Below are positions 1 to 8,275 of a stretch of DNA of 64,000 bases, in pieces. This DNA is from an uncultured Thalassotalea sp. (GTDB taxonomy: Bacteria > Pseudomonadota > Gammaproteobacteria > Enterobacterales > Alteromonadaceae): the NCBI GenBank assembly GCA_947492575.1, contig CANLNK010000003.1, positions 124,001-188,000 on the forward strand, read 5' to 3'. Below the pieces are notes generated by a model that saw only the letters and a list, made by a program, of their open reading frames with translations, was not told the origin of the DNA and made no database searches. The first letter of the stretch is position 1. The number at the start of each line of letters is the position of its first letter. A program made the position numbers and the translations under genes.

Positions 1-435
1 GCTAGAGGTACAGATAGTGATTTAACCTATTTTACGACAGGCTTTATTGCGCCAATTGATGGAGTGGTAACGGGTGTATACGGTAGTCAGCGTGTATATA
101 ACGGCGTACCTAAAACACCTCACTTTGGCATTGATTACGCTGGTAAAAAAGGCGATCCTGTCAAAGCACCTGCTAGCGGCACTATTATTCTTAATGTACC
201 AGATATGTTTTATTCAGGCGGTACTATGATTATTGATCATGGCCATGGAGTAACTTCAACGTTTCTTCATTTAAGTGATTCCTACGTAAAAGTAGGCGAT
301 ATTGTAAAACAAGGTGATGTTGTTGCAGCTGTAGGTTCAACAGGGCGTTCAACTGGCCCACATTTAGATTGGCGCGTGAATTGGTTCCAGACACGTTTAG
401 ATCCAGCATTAGCACTTAAGGTTAAACCGCAATAA
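1..435 (+). CDS. M23 family metallopeptidase (LytM domain), 5' end outside window
   Basis: The reading frame is open from base 1, so the GTG at 64 is internal and the gene begins to the left. The visible 144 residues form an M23/LytM endopeptidase core: HFGIDYA supplies the first His and Asp, HGHG follows, and GPHLDW stands where the family usually has HLH. Members of this family cut peptidoglycan cross-bridges in the periplasm or at the surface. The second His of the last motif is Asp here, a variant I have seen in proteobacterial M23 proteins, so activity is not excluded. The protein ends 13 residues after the DPALAL stretch typical of this subgroup. The neighbour is a convergent recombinase gene. 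Confidence 0.85.
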   Translation, partial: ARGTDSDLTYFTTGFIAPIDGVVTGVYGSQRVYNGVPKTPHFGIDYAGKKGDPVKAPASGTIILNVPDMFYSGGTMIIDHGHGVTSTFLHLSDSYVKVGDIVKQGDVVAAVGSTGRSTGPHLDWRVNWFQTRLDPALALKVKPQ

Positions 436-476
436 CACTCTAATTTTTAATAAATTATTGAGTAATCAGTAAAAAA

Positions 477-1373
477 TTAAAAAGGTAGCGCTCGAGCTGC
501 CTTTTTCTTTGCGCTTTCCGCACGTCTATCATAATTCTTTGTTGTCTCAACCGACGCATGTCCCATCAAATCCTGCACTAAAAATACGTCTTCGCCATTC
601 TCCAATAGCTTTGTGGCAAATGTACGTCTCAAATCATGTGGTGTTAATCGTTTTAAACCAGCTTCTTTATAACGACGAATGATAATGTCGTAAATTGTCT
701 GCCCAGAGATCGGCTCATTAATCAGCTTATTTCCCTTGCGAGCTCTTTGAAATAACGGCCCAGGTTCTAAACCGCGCTCAATTAACCAGACATCGAGGAT
801 CTCGAGGATCCTATTATGCAGGGCGTTTACACGTTCTTTATTACCTTTACCTAGCACTCGCAAAGAAGCTTCTGGAATATTTAGATCAGACAACATCAAA
901 CCGGCAGCTTCATGACGTCGAAGTCCAGCACCATAAACTAGTGCAATAACTGCAGCGTCTCGCATAGCAATAACGCCGTCTTGCATCATGCAGTAATCAA
1001 TTAACGAGTTTAACTCGTCAAGTTCAAGAGCGCGGCCTTTAGTTGTGCGTGAACCTTTAACGCGTTTTATTTCTTTAATGTGTTGATAAGCTTCAACGTT
1101 GATTAAACCTTTGCGCCAAGCTTCTTTAGCAACACCTTTAAGTGCGCTTAGATAAATATTGATTGTCGCTGGTGATTTTTTTTCTTGGCTAAGCTCTGAC
1201 ATCAACATTAAGATGACTTGATAATTTAACTGTGACCAATCAACTTGCTGATGGCGTTTTTGTTTTTGAAATTTCTGTGCAATGACGTTCAGCAACGAAT
1301 CCATCGTAATTCGACTTTGAGACGACTGAAGTGACAATAAGTAAATTTCAGATGCCGTTTTGTCTTTGAACAT
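477..1373 (-). CDS. Tyrosine recombinase (phage-integrase family)
   Basis: A 298-residue protein. An N-terminal SAM-like DNA-binding region (about residues 25-105, with SPATINIYLSALKG) is followed by the catalytic domain. All active-site residues can be read: Arg in YGAGLRRHE (about 152), Lys in GKGNKER (about 186), HDLRR (246 and 249), LMGH (272) and the nucleophile Tyr in KNYDRR (281). It resembles chromosomal XerC/D-like or ICE-type integrases. It lacks the extra IntI-specific segment seen in the gene at the right edge of the window, so it is not an integron integrase. It stands alone, with a 490-bp non-coding stretch upstream that could hold its target site (inference). Confidence 0.88.
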   Translation of the reverse strand: MFKDKTASEIYLLSLQSSQSRITMDSLLNVIAQKFQKQKRHQQVDWSQLNYQVILMLMSELSQEKKSPATINIYLSALKGVAKEAWRKGLINVEAYQHIKEIKRVKGSRTTKGRALELDELNSLIDYCMMQDGVIAMRDAAVIALVYGAGLRRHEAAGLMLSDLNIPEASLRVLGKGNKERVNALHNRILEILDVWLIERGLEPGPLFQRARKGNKLINEPISGQTIYDIIIRRYKEAGLKRLTPHDLRRTFATKLLENGEDVFLVQDLMGHASVETTKNYDRRAESAKKKAARALPF

Positions 1374-1865
1374 AATTATTCCTATAAACAGGTTTCAAAA
1401 ACGTGACGCTACGTAAAATCTGCAAGGGAAATACCCGCAAAGCGATTTATTTTTCACGTAGCGCACGATAAATAATGCTAAATATCTTACTTATCAATTG
1501 ATTATAAAGGGCCATAGCCAAATTAAGGCGTAAATGAACGAGATACAATAAACAGTATTTTTCACCTAAATGAGCAACTAAAGGTGATAACTACTAAAAA
1601 CTATAACAATATTTGCCACATTAACTTAAAACTAGCAGTTGCTAATCTATAAACAGAAAGAGCACAAAGCCTTTAAAAACAATATCTAGGGCGTTATCAT
1701 CTAATATACACCGAATTATTACTTATTAAAATCACTATTTTAAAAGATAATGTATTCTCTATACAGTTGATATGAACGATGAAACAAGTTTTATGTACAA
1801 ATTGATAAGTGTTTTCGCTAGTCATTTTTTAGGATGTAATTTTTTATCGGCGAAAGGAAAACATA
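1374..1865. other. 492-bp intergenic stretch with one imperfect inverted repeat
   Basis: No reading frame or RNA gene is convincing here. The only structure I see is an imperfect inverted repeat at about 1402-1466: CGCTACGTAAAA on the left faces TTTTCACGTAGCG on the right, about 35 bp apart. It lies just upstream of the recombinase start, so it could be an operator or a recombination site. The rest is AT-rich and without clear repeats. Confidence 0.4.
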
Positions 1866-2234
1866 ATGAAAGTGTTTTTGGCCTTCCTATTGGCACTTAC
1901 AATTTTTACCACTAAAGTTAATGCTCAGCCACAACTGCTCTATCACCAAGATAAAGAGGCTAAAGCTGTAAGTGGCTCTATTGATAAGCTATCAAATGCA
2001 ATTCGAGAAGGAAAAACGATCAGAATTTATATGAACCTCGGTTTTGTTGAACATCTAATGGATGCAGGCTTTATTAGTATTATTGGTAACAATGTATATG
2101 CTCAAATAAATGGTATACAAGCACAAAGGCCTAATCGCGCAGAAAGTACGATTACATTACGGCCTTATGCTCGTCACGTTGGTTTCTATTCAACGCTAAG
2201 TAATTATGAAATGAAATGGTACAGTGTGAATTAG
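1866..2234 (+). CDS. Small secreted protein of unknown function
   Basis: The product has 122 residues. Residues 1-20 form a clear Sec signal peptide ending in VNAQ, so the mature protein of about 100 residues is probably periplasmic. The start is supported by an AAGGAAA ribosome site 6-8 bases before ATG. The mature part contains GKTIRIYMNLGFVEHLMDAG and a Tyr-rich C-terminus; I recognise no domain. It is a single gene between the recombinase and a convergent phosphodiesterase gene, with no visible operon partner. Confidence 0.65.
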   Translation: MKVFLAFLLALTIFTTKVNAQPQLLYHQDKEAKAVSGSIDKLSNAIREGKTIRIYMNLGFVEHLMDAGFISIIGNNVYAQINGIQAQRPNRAESTITLRPYARHVGFYSTLSNYEMKWYSVN

Positions 2235-2242
2235 TATTTAAA

Positions 2243-3484
2243 TCACTTTAATGCGCCTTTAAATATATTTGAAGATGCAGGTTGTTTATCAATTTTGACC
2301 TCTGTTAATTCTGCCAATAAAGCAAACACGTGAATGTTTTGAAATTTTTTCAACCTAGCGTGTTTGATATTCACGCCATTGGCGATGAATATTGCTTCCA
2401 TCGAATCAGTATCTTTTAAATCGTAGCCATGTGTTGCTGCTGTTTTGTAGTGTTTTGTCTGGAATATCACACCTGGATTCGCATTTACGATTAAGTCAGG
2501 CACATAATTGTCGCTAACAGCTTTGTCTAACTGCCAATGAAGTGGGAATTCAGACTTTAAATAAACTTCATACCTTTCTTGTGCATTATTTTTTAATTGC
2601 TGATAAACGGTATTTAAGTATGCGCAGTCTTTGTGATTGATAAAAATCTGGGTTTGCCCTTCAACGAGTTTATCGAGTTTAGCAACCGCCTCAGGCGCTA
2701 TCACACTGTCTAGTTTAATCGTCTCATCAATATCTAACATGCCATGATCAGACACGATAACTAGGTTAATCTCGATATTTTTAGCCGCCAATGTTGTAAG
2801 GAACTCGCCAATAATGGTATCAACTTCCGTTATAGCTTCGATCGCTTCTGCAGACTTACTACCAAAATCATGGTTTGCGCTGTCGACAATTGAAAAGTAA
2901 GTCGTGATTAACTTTGGTTTTTGACTCTCTGGCAATTCAAGCCACTTAATCACTTGATTCGTTCGTTCGCGATTAGGTGTGTCGTGGTGGTATGGAAAAT
3001 AATAGCTTGGTCTTACACCAAATAGTTCGGCATCTGATTCAGGCCAAAAGTAACTTGCCGCTTTAACCCCCTGCTCTTCGGCTAATACCCAAATTGGCTT
3101 AGCTTTCATCCACGAAGGATCTGTACCGGCAGCACCCATCGAATAAACTTGATTCTTTTCTACGTCATAGAATTTGTTATGAATAATCCCATGTTGTGAA
3201 GGATAAACGCCAGTAACGATGGATAAATGATTTGGAAATGTCTTGGTTGGATAAACCGGTAATAATGCTTCTGTAGAAAGCCCTGTTTTAGCGAGCTCCG
3301 TCAGATTTTTAGGCTTATATTTTCGTAGTTGTTCATTTGATAAACCGTCGATAGAAATTAAGACGGTACTAACACTTTTCTCTATTTCTGTAATGACTGG
3401 CTTGGTTTCAGCACTGCTGTGGCAAACCACTGATACAGCCAAAATCCCTGCCGATAGGACGAACTTAATACGTTGAATAATCAT
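2243..3484 (-). CDS. Alkaline phosphatase-superfamily phosphodiesterase / nucleotide pyrophosphatase (NPP-like)
   Basis: A 413-residue protein with an N-terminal signal peptide (cleavage around residue 25). It shows the NPP signature: first metal-binding Asp in VLISIDGL (about 46), nucleophilic Thr in PTKTFPNH (about 80-82), TYFSIVDSANHDFG, VIVSDHGM and TAATHGYD. These are the two-zinc ligands of the alkaline phosphatase superfamily. Family members hydrolyse phosphodiester or pyrophosphate bonds of nucleotides or lipid head groups in the periplasm; the substrate cannot be read from sequence. It lies 8 bp from the convergent small secreted gene. The phosphoribosyltransferase gene upstream on the same strand is separated from it by a terminator. 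Confidence 0.88.
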   Translation of the reverse strand: MIIQRIKFVLSAGILAVSVVCHSSAETKPVITEIEKSVSTVLISIDGLSNEQLRKYKPKNLTELAKTGLSTEALLPVYPTKTFPNHLSIVTGVYPSQHGIIHNKFYDVEKNQVYSMGAAGTDPSWMKAKPIWVLAEEQGVKAASYFWPESDAELFGVRPSYYFPYHHDTPNRERTNQVIKWLELPESQKPKLITTYFSIVDSANHDFGSKSAEAIEAITEVDTIIGEFLTTLAAKNIEINLVIVSDHGMLDIDETIKLDSVIAPEAVAKLDKLVEGQTQIFINHKDCAYLNTVYQQLKNNAQERYEVYLKSEFPLHWQLDKAVSDNYVPDLIVNANPGVIFQTKHYKTAATHGYDLKDTDSMEAIFIANGVNIKHARLKKFQNIHVFALLAELTEVKIDKQPASSNIFKGALK

Positions 3485-3532
3485 GAGGCTAGTTCTATTG
3501 TTTTAGTTTTTTAGTGTTATTTTTATAGAAAC

Positions 3533-3560
3533 AAAAAAGGAGCATGACGCCCCTTTTTTT
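3533..3560 (-). terminator. Rho-independent terminator after the phosphoribosyltransferase gene
   Basis: AAAAAAGGAGC pairs with GCCCCTTTTTT around a short loop, with one mismatch. A/T runs flank both sides. Confidence 0.65.
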
Positions 3561-3576
3561 CATTTTGATTAATTTA

Positions 3577-4134
3577 CTAAATAAATAATTCTTTGATGTT
3601 GGTTAAATCTGTTTTACCACTCGCAATTTCTTCTGCCGTAAGACCAGATAACTCATGCGGGAAAACTAACCATTCTTCAGATTCGTGTACGTAGTAATCA
3701 GGCACGATATCAACTTTTGAGTTCTTTGGTTTATACCAAGGACATGCAACGCGAACATCTTTTGGCATGTTGTTACGCATAAGCACTTTTAATTGCTTAA
3801 TTAACGCATCGATACTGCGGCCAGAGTCAAAAACATCATCTACAATAAGTAAACCATCATCAGCATTCGCGTTTTCAATGATGTAATGTAAGCCGTGAAC
3901 TTTGATTTCTTTACTTTGCTGATTGATGCCGTAGTAAGAAGACGTTCGAACTGCGATGTGATCAGTTTCTACTTTTTTGAAATCGTAAAATTCTTGTACT
4001 GCAATACCAATTGGAGCGCCACCACGCCAAATACCTACGATAAATTCAGGGCGGAAACCATCTTCATAAACTTTAGCGGCAAGCTTGAAAGAATCTTCTA
4101 ATAATTCTTGTGCGGAAATATATTTCTTATCCAT
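3577..4134 (-). CDS. Purine-type phosphoribosyltransferase (hypoxanthine/xanthine PRT-like)
   Basis: The product has 185 residues. The PRPP-binding loop LLIVDDVFDSGRS (about residues 95-107) is unmistakable, and VGIWRGGAPIG (about 33-43) is the flexible PPi-loop region of type I phosphoribosyltransferases. Such enzymes salvage purine bases to nucleotides. The C-terminal EEWLVFPHE stretch matches the branch of bacterial and archaeal enzymes often annotated as hypoxanthine or xanthine-guanine PRT, but base specificity cannot be decided by eye. The gene has its own terminator downstream and a roughly 250-bp AT-rich spacer upstream. Confidence 0.85.
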   Translation of the reverse strand: MDKKYISAQELLEDSFKLAAKVYEDGFRPEFIVGIWRGGAPIGIAVQEFYDFKKVETDHIAVRTSSYYGINQQSKEIKVHGLHYIIENANADDGLLIVDDVFDSGRSIDALIKQLKVLMRNNMPKDVRVACPWYKPKNSKVDIVPDYYVHESEEWLVFPHELSGLTAEEIASGKTDLTNIKELFI

Positions 4135-4383
4135 TGCGGATCGTACCTCTGCCTAATTAACATCAATTCGCGTTTTTAAAGGCGTAGTCTACCATATTTG
4201 ACTAGTTGGTTAAGTAAATACTTTTGTTCCAAATCATACTTACTCTAACTGTTAAAGTGAGAGAACTAAATTAGAAATAAAAGTTTAGCTTAGAAGCCTA
4301 GTCGCACTCTGTGATTTTTCAAGTATTGAGCAAGTAAACTTAATTAGGTATTAGTTTGGCTTTAGTTAAGTATAAGTTAGGTA
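4135..4383. repeat. AT-rich spacer with degenerate TTAGGTATTA-like short repeats
   Basis: Between 4320 and 4395 the words TTAGGTATTA, TTAAGTATAA, TTAGGTATTA and TTAGGCATTA follow one another at short, uneven spacing. No gene is visible. It may be slippage-derived sequence at the 3' end of the TPR lipoprotein gene. Confidence 0.35.
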
Positions 4384-5580
4384 TTAATTAGGCATTAAAT
4401 TAAGCTTAGCAATGTACTGACGTTCTATATCAGGCAGTTTATTAATATTAATCGCCTTTTTAAGCGCCCTTTTCGCTTGCTTATGTTTGCCCTGAGCATT
4501 AAGGACTTTGGCCAAGCCGTAATACAGTTCATGTATTTTGCCGTTGATTTTAATGGCCCGGTTATAGTGTCTTTCGGCACTTTCAGGATTACCATTGTAG
4601 AAAGCTTCGTCTGCAAGCAATGCATGGTAGTAAGGATTTTTTATACGCTGCTTAATTATGGCGCTGTCTATTTGTCTCGATTCATCATAGCGTTTTTGGC
4701 GCTCTAACAGTAATGCCAAGTTATTCATGGTATTCAGGCTTCTAGGATCTACTAATAGTGCCTGACGGTAAGCGTCTTCCGCTAGCTCGTTATGTCCAGC
4801 AAAGCGATATAGAATGCCTAAATTCCCCCAACTAGCGCCATACTTGGGCGCAACTAAAACAGCAGCCTTAAAGTAGCGATAAGCCTGATCGTATTCTCTA
4901 GCAACTAAGCTTTGAGCACCTTTATTGTTGTAGAACATCGCAGTGACAGTATTTTTATCTATTTTATGTTTAGGGAAATTCTTTTTGCGAATGAACGGGT
5001 CGAAGTCTATTTCAAGGTTTTTACTCCCCCATACAGTTTGAACAGAAGGGTTTTTAACATTGTGAATCTTGAGGTTTACATGTCCCGTTAATAAATTATA
5101 TTCACCATTGCGCACCCAATATTCAGGGATCTGTACGTCTTGAAAAGTAGCATCCAAACCAGAAGCTTCCGCTAGCGCAAAAGCCATGATTGTTAGCGAC
5201 ATGCAATTGGCTCGTTGATTATTAAAGGTTTCTGTCGCGGTTAGGTTGGCATGACTTTGATAGGCTAAGCCAACGTTATTAGAGTCGAAGATATGTGTTA
5301 ATAGTTTTTTAGCTTTTTTATGGGGCTTTCGCTCAGGTCTAATTTCGGTAGCTACTAAGCTTTTCATTTCATCAGACAAGGCAAATATCTCTGTTTGAGA
5401 TTCAATATTTAAGGCGCTAGCTTCTGGGAAAAGCTCGTCTTTGAGCAACAATTCGTTATCGAGGGGAGCTTGGTGGGCAAGAGAATTACTGGGGCTAGTC
5501 GCATTACACGCGGTGAGTAACGCAGTTATCGAAAGAACACATACTGACTTGTAAAATGGTAGATAATTAAGTCGACTCAT
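4384..5580 (-). CDS. TPR-repeat lipoprotein with transglutaminase-like N-terminal part
   Basis: About 398 residues from ATG at 5580. A GTG 24 bases earlier is in frame, but GAGGG sits correctly before the ATG. The N-terminus is a lipoprotein signal with lipobox LTAC, so the protein is probably lipid-anchored. Residues about 110-220 contain NNQRANCMSLTIMAFALAEASGL, a Cys motif like that of bacterial transglutaminase-like proteins. The C-terminal half has at least four TPR units (KYGASWGNLGILYRFAGH, PRSLNTMNNLALLLERQ and others) that usually mediate protein contacts. I infer a cell-envelope scaffold or assembly factor; the exact partner is unknown. Confidence 0.75.
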   Translation of the reverse strand: MSRLNYLPFYKSVCVLSITALLTACNATSPSNSLAHQAPLDNELLLKDELFPEASALNIESQTEIFALSDEMKSLVATEIRPERKPHKKAKKLLTHIFDSNNVGLAYQSHANLTATETFNNQRANCMSLTIMAFALAEASGLDATFQDVQIPEYWVRNGEYNLLTGHVNLKIHNVKNPSVQTVWGSKNLEIDFDPFIRKKNFPKHKIDKNTVTAMFYNNKGAQSLVAREYDQAYRYFKAAVLVAPKYGASWGNLGILYRFAGHNELAEDAYRQALLVDPRSLNTMNNLALLLERQKRYDESRQIDSAIIKQRIKNPYYHALLADEAFYNGNPESAERHYNRAIKINGKIHELYYGLAKVLNAQGKHKQAKRALKKAININKLPDIERQYIAKLNLMPN

Positions 5581-5727
5581 AACACCCTCTACTTCTATGC
5601 CCACTACTAAGCTTAAAAGAGAAAGGGAATAATTTCCTGTAAATGATCAATTTATTAATGGCTGGTTACATTTATTTTACTTCCAGCTGATGCTTACATG
5701 AACACATACAGAACACTAGTTAACCAA

Positions 5728-5768
5728 TAAAAAAGAGCATTAACAGAAAACTATTAATACTCTTTTAA
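5728..5768 (-). terminator. Terminator after the M17 aminopeptidase gene
   Basis: AAAAGAGCATTAA pairs with TTAATACTCTTTT around a loop of about 10 bases. It lies 50 bp past the stop codon at 5822. Confidence 0.55.
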
Positions 5769-5821
5769 AATTTTTAAAGTCCTGTTGGGCTTTCAGCGCG
5801 ATGCCTAAACTACTTTATTGC

Positions 5822-7177
5822 TTAGCCGAAACGCGTTTGTAAATAACTGAAAACAGCACGAATACCAAAAGCTTCGCCGCCTACAGGTCTACCTGATAGT
5901 TTACGGTTGTTATAGGCCATAATATCGAAATGTACCCAATCAATATCTTCTGGTAGGAATGCTTGAAGGTAAAGTGCTGCAGTAATAGCGCCGCCAAATG
6001 GACCAGAAGCACAGTTGCTTAAATCAGCGATATCACTTTTTATTAAGTCTTTATAAGGCTTGTGTAACGGCATGCGCCAAACTGGATCTTGAATCGGTTC
6101 ACCCGCACTTTGAATGCCAAGTGCCGTTTCATCTTTTGTTGCAAAGAAACCTGGCAGTTCTGTACCTAACGCAACACGCATCGCACCGGTTAGCGTAGCG
6201 AAGTCAATAATAAGTTCTGGTTCATCATTAACCGCTTCATCTAGTGCATCACAAAGAACTAAGCGCCCTTCTGCGTCTGTATTATCAATTTCTACATGCA
6301 GGCCCTTTCGAGTTTTAATCACGTCACCTGGTCTAAAGGCGTTACTTGATACTGCATTTTCTACAGCTGGAATTAACACACGAAGATTAACATTAAGGCC
6401 AGATGCCATAATCAGTTCCGCAAGCCCTAATACATGTGCAGCACCACCCATATCTTTCTTCATTAGACGCATACCTGCAGAAGGCTTAATATCAAGGCCG
6501 CCACTGTCGAAACACACGCCTTTACCCACCAAAGTTAACTTAGGAGCATTAGCTTCTCCCCAACGTAAATCAATTAAACGTGGTTGATGAACGCTTGCAC
6601 GACCTACAGCGTGTATTGTTGGATAATTCTCGTTAAGAAGTTCTTCTCCAACAATTTCAGATACTGAACCGTTAAATCGATCTACAAGGGTTTGAGCAGT
6701 CGCAGCTAAATGTTCAGGCATCATGTCTGCTGCAGGGGTTGTCACTAGGTCTCGAACTAACGAAGTAGCAGAGACTAAGTTTGATACCGTATCAACTAAT
6801 GACTGCTCTTCAACGAATAATGTTGGAAAATCTGATTGTTTTTCTTTGTATCGTTCAAACTGATAAGTACCAATCAAAAAGCCAAAACAAATTGCTTCTT
6901 GGTCTGCTTCCGCTACTAACTGATAATCGCCTTTTGGTAGAAGGTTTGCCAATTCGCCACAAGCGAAATATTCATTCGTGCTTTCAACTACAAAAACAGC
7001 GGCTTCTAAACCACCGTCATTGTCGGGAATTACCGCTAAACCCTTTCCGCTAAAACACGTTGACGTGATCCAATTTTGTGTTTGTTGGTTTTGTGCTGTT
7101 AGCCAAGAAGAGTACGATTCAGGGTTGAATACATAAAGAGGAGTGTTGGCTTGACCAACTCGCAGATAATTTGACAT
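5822..7177 (-). CDS. Leucyl aminopeptidase family protein (M17)
   Basis: About 451 residues from ATG at 7177; the longer frame opens with a TTG 33 bases earlier that has no ribosome site. The M17 signature NTDAEGRLVL is present, as are the metal-binding stretches GKGVCFDSGGLDIKPS and KKDMGGAAHV and the later FATLTGAMRVALG. These enzymes remove N-terminal residues from cytosolic peptides using two metal ions and form hexamers. The protein is shorter than E. coli PepA (about 500) and resembles the generic M17 group often found beside pepA or pepB. It is a single gene with its own terminator. Confidence 0.88.
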   Translation of the reverse strand: MSNYLRVGQANTPLYVFNPESYSSWLTAQNQQTQNWITSTCFSGKGLAVIPDNDGGLEAAVFVVESTNEYFACGELANLLPKGDYQLVAEADQEAICFGFLIGTYQFERYKEKQSDFPTLFVEEQSLVDTVSNLVSATSLVRDLVTTPAADMMPEHLAATAQTLVDRFNGSVSEIVGEELLNENYPTIHAVGRASVHQPRLIDLRWGEANAPKLTLVGKGVCFDSGGLDIKPSAGMRLMKKDMGGAAHVLGLAELIMASGLNVNLRVLIPAVENAVSSNAFRPGDVIKTRKGLHVEIDNTDAEGRLVLCDALDEAVNDEPELIIDFATLTGAMRVALGTELPGFFATKDETALGIQSAGEPIQDPVWRMPLHKPYKDLIKSDIADLSNCASGPFGGAITAALYLQAFLPEDIDWVHFDIMAYNNRKLSGRPVGGEAFGIRAVFSYLQTRFG

Positions 7178-7257
7178 GGGAATTCCATTGCGAAGAAAAA
7201 TATCTGTCAATATTAACGAGTTGGCCGTTTAACTTAAAGCAAAGTCTTTGGATTTAT

Positions 7258-7692
7258 TTACGCTTCAGCTTCAAAGTAATCATTGGTATAAAAAGCAGCG
7301 TAAGCTAGTAGATTAAGTACACAGTATATGGCGAGAACGATAAACAAACCGTTAAAAAACACGTGTGCAGATCCGCTAAATGACTTTACTACAGCAGTAA
7401 GGGATAAGGCCGACAGGACAATAAAAGTAGCAGCTTTGCCAAGGTTCTGATTTTTAAATACGGGCTCTGCTTTACCTTCAAATCTTTCGTTTGTGTAATG
7501 AGCAAGATAAGACAATGTGCTCAATGCAAAATAAAGTGCCGATATGACAAAGATAGCTGTCATAACAATATTCACACCACTACTTAACGCATACATAGTA
7601 AGTGCTGCAAACAACATAGCGATTGGTGTTGAAATTAATGCACGGAATAAATTCTCGTTTTCAATTAAGAGTTCTGAACTAGCATTACCCAT
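7258..7692 (-). CDS. Four-helix inner-membrane protein with an internal duplication
   Basis: A product of 144 residues from ATG at 7692, which follows a strong AAGGGGAAGG ribosome site; the longer start 42 bases upstream is weaker. Four hydrophobic helices are arranged as two similar hairpins. The end of each hairpin repeats the pattern L(S/N)xLxYxAxYTNxxFE (once in LSTLSYLAHYTNERFE, once in LNLLAYAAFYTNDYFE), so the gene arose by duplication of a two-helix unit. This recalls YiaA/YiaB-type two-helix proteins, but I cannot assign it firmly. Function is unknown. Confidence 0.65.
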   Translation of the reverse strand: MGNASSELLIENENLFRALISTPIAMLFAALTMYALSSGVNIVMTAIFVISALYFALSTLSYLAHYTNERFEGKAEPVFKNQNLGKAATFIVLSALSLTAVVKSFSGSAHVFFNGLFIVLAIYCVLNLLAYAAFYTNDYFEAEA

Positions 7693-7837
7693 AACCTTCC
7701 CCTTTAATTTTTGTTTTTCTTTTTGGTTGTACATTATTTATACACACATTAAGCAAATAAAACAAAGAATTAAGTTAAAGGACTGGATGCCGCTATGTAG
7801 AGAATGCGTAGAGCTTGAATAGAAGGTCTAAACGAAC

Positions 7838-7865
7838 AAAGCCCAACTCTATTGAATCGGGCTTT
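7838..7865 (-). terminator. Terminator-like hairpin beyond the partial tRNA-Ser copy
   Basis: AAAGCCC and GGGCTTT face each other across 14 bases. It sits just beyond the partial tRNA 3' end, in the same position as the true terminator beyond the intact tRNA. Confidence 0.5.
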
Positions 7866-7872
7866 AAGTACA

Positions 7873-7890
7873 TGGCGGTGAGATAGGGAA
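7873..7890 (-). pseudogene. Orphan copy of the tRNA-Ser 3' end
   Basis: Seventeen bases, TGGCGGTGAGATAGGGA, are identical to the 3' end of the tRNA-Ser gene (CCA, discriminator, acceptor strand and start of the T arm). After this the match ends. Only a 3' fragment exists, so it cannot make a tRNA. It may be an attachment-site duplicate or the rest of a tandem tRNA gene. Confidence 0.7.
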
Positions 7891-7892
7891 TT

Positions 7893-8001
7893 ACAAAACA
7901 CCTCCTTGTATTTTGCCCTACGGGCTAGCTAACGCTATTCAAAATTGTGCCAGACAATTTTGTGAAACCTTTTAACGGGTTCCAATACTTTTCAAACCGC
8001 T
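7893..8001. repeat. Short segment between the two tRNA-Ser 3' ends, with a perfect hairpin
   Basis: CAAAATTGT and ACAATTTTG form a perfect 9-bp stem around GCCAG (about 7940-7962), preceded by GCCCTACGGGC, a second small palindrome. There is no reading frame. The segment looks like an intergenic repeat unit or remnant. Confidence 0.4.
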
Positions 8002-8042
8002 AGAAACAACAAAGCCCCGCTAATGCGAGGCTTTGTTGTTTC
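8002..8042 (-). terminator. Terminator of the tRNA-Ser gene
   Basis: AGAAACAACAAAGCC and GGCTTTGTTGTTTCT form a very long stem directly after the tRNA 3' end. Confidence 0.8.
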
Positions 8043-8046
8043 TATA

Positions 8047-8137
8047 TGGCGGTGAGATAGGGATTTGAACCCTAGATGGGCTACAAACCCATGCCGGTTT
8101 TCAAGACCGGTGCTTTCGACCACTCAGCCATCTCACC
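8047..8137 (-). tRNA. serT: tRNA-Ser (anticodon UGA)
   Basis: A 91-nt gene on the minus strand. The acceptor stem GGTGAGA/TCTCACC is perfect, with discriminator G and an encoded CCA. The anticodon arm CCGGT-CTTGAAA-ACCGG gives anticodon TGA, which reads UCA codons. The long variable arm (CATGGGTTTGTAGCCCATC) is the serine-type class II arm, and the T arm has GGTTCAAATCC. In E. coli serT lies beside yccA and tusE; here tag, yccA and the tus genes follow in the same neighbourhood. A partial second copy of its 3' end lies about 175 bp away. Confidence 0.96.
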
Positions 8138-8275
8138 AAACTGTTCCCCGTTGCTTGGGAACGAGGCGCATATTAAAGTGTAGATATTAGGTTGTAAAGC
8201 GTAAAATTAAAAAAATTTACTGTTTGCTAACTTTTTAAGCATTTTGATTATTTTAACGTATGTTATGAGGGATTT

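Noticed and set aside
477-1373. The left-edge recombinase as integrase of the cassette array
   Set aside because: It lacks the IntI-specific segment present in the right-edge gene and lies 34 kb from the attC sites.
5581-5604. Upstream GTG start of the TPR lipoprotein
   Set aside because: It would add eight residues before the lipoprotein signal and has no ribosome site, whereas the ATG at 5580 has GAGGG.
6114-6587. 157-codon open frame opposite the M17 peptidase
   Set aside because: It is an antisense shadow of a well-conserved gene, with low-complexity Ser/Arg composition.
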